This document shows, in pieces, positions 63,748 through 64,000 of a stretch of 64,000 bases of DNA. Under the pieces are notes generated by a model that was given only the letters and a program-made list of their open reading frames with translations, did no database searches and had not been told where the DNA came from. Origin of the DNA: Luzula sylvatica (lineage: Eukaryota; Streptophyta; Magnoliopsida; Poales; Juncaceae); contig OX326956.1 of assembly GCA_946800325.1 (NCBI GenBank), positions 14,859,167 through 14,923,166 on the forward strand, in the 5' to 3' direction. How positions within the stretch are numbered: position 1 is the stretch's first letter; every line of letters starts with the position of its first letter. A program made the translations under genes and the position numbers.

Positions 63748-64000
63748 GTTATTTGAACTCCTCAAAGCGTTAAAATCTTGTTTTGAATCGAAAAACAAAC
63801 TTTCTTAGTGTTTTTGAAATTTGGTGAAAAGTTATGTAGTAAAAAGATACGATGCAAATGATCTAAAAACAAGTTATTTGAACACCGCAAAGCGTTAAAA
63901 TCTTGTTTTGAATCGAAAAACAAACTTTCTTAGTGTTTGTGAAATTTGGTGAAAAGTTATGTAGTAAAAGATACGATACAATTGATCTAAAAACACGTTA

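Larger units (their letters stand above)
1..64000 (+). repeat. 124-bp satellite DNA array, 516 tandem monomers
   Basis: Every stretch of the window is a copy of one 124-bp unit in the same orientation. Starts fall at 124k+1 up to 13.85 kb. After that the register shifts only at 17 single-monomer indels (14 one-base gains of one type, one other gain, two losses), ending at +13 with the partial unit at 63997. The consensus has 35 G+C in 124 bases. Adjacent monomers usually differ at several diagnostic positions, whereas monomers one HOR period apart are nearly identical. This is the signature of higher-order homogenisation. No unique sequence, transposon, RNA gene or credible coding region interrupts it. 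Such arrays are known from eukaryotic centromeric and heterochromatic DNA. The family and species are not recognised, and function is inferred only by analogy. Confidence 0.98.

Noticed and set aside
1..64000. CRISPR array
   Set aside because: There are no unique spacers between repeats. The unit is 124 bp of continuous tandem repeat and no cas genes are present.
1..64000. CENP-B box in the monomer
   Set aside because: I looked for the TTCG...CGGG core. The monomer has TCGAAAAAC but no CGGG, so the known box is absent.
1..64000. Transposon, rRNA, tRNA or telomere repeat inside the array
   Set aside because: Register stays at 124 bp apart from 17 one- or two-base shifts, so there is no room for an insertion. 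No telomere-type repeat or RNA gene motif was seen.

Overview
The whole 64 kb is one uninterrupted, AT-rich satellite DNA array, and I find no gene in it. The unit is 124 bp (28% G+C in my hand-read consensus). All copies lie head to tail on the same strand, with no inversion and no inserted transposon. Counting register from the first base, the window holds 516 complete monomers plus 4 bases. About 499 are 124 bp, 15 are 125 bp, one is 123 bp and one is 122 bp. Both array edges lie outside the window. Arrays of this kind, with long higher-order repeats (HORs), belong to eukaryotic chromosomes, typically (peri)centromeric or other constitutive heterochromatin. I do not recognise the satellite family. 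A plant or an invertebrate is possible, but the sequence does not decide it, and centromere function is not shown.

Monomers are numbered here from GTTATTTGAA (position 1) to ACAC (position 124). They differ at a limited set of diagnostic positions: T2A; 11-17; T29G, which creates a HindIII site; T31A; C49 and AA50-51; T64; A82T; G92C; A97C; A106G; A110T; T116C; C124A. These variants recur in a fixed order, so HORs can be read directly.

Layout. (A) 1-9176: two copies, nearly identical by eye, of a 37-monomer HOR (4588 bp), each made of a 12-mer and a 25-mer that share their ends. (B) 9177-19222: 81 monomers of mosaic order. (C) 18231-33355: a 61-monomer unit (7564 bp, then 7561 bp) present twice in tandem. 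(D) 30256-39260: a 30-monomer unit (3720 bp) about 2.4 times, overlapping C, then a 10-monomer duplication to about 40.6 kb. (E) 41292-54811: a 72-monomer segment, then the start of a second copy at 50224. (F) 54812-64000: alternating 16-mer, 11-mer, 9-mer, 7-mer and 2-mer blocks marked by a 125-bp monomer type. A five-monomer anchor cassette occurs nine times (starts 1, 1489, 4589, 6077, 9177, 19223, 26787, 41292, 50224) and ties A, B, C and E together.

Several monomers are chimeras of two known types at the exact joints between blocks. This is the footprint of unequal crossing-over or gene conversion inside monomers. The most distinctive internal structure is an inverted repeat at monomer positions 31-51, which some monomer types keep and others lose. 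The two open reading frames longer than 60 codons exist only where single-base indels break the satellite register, and they are not genes.
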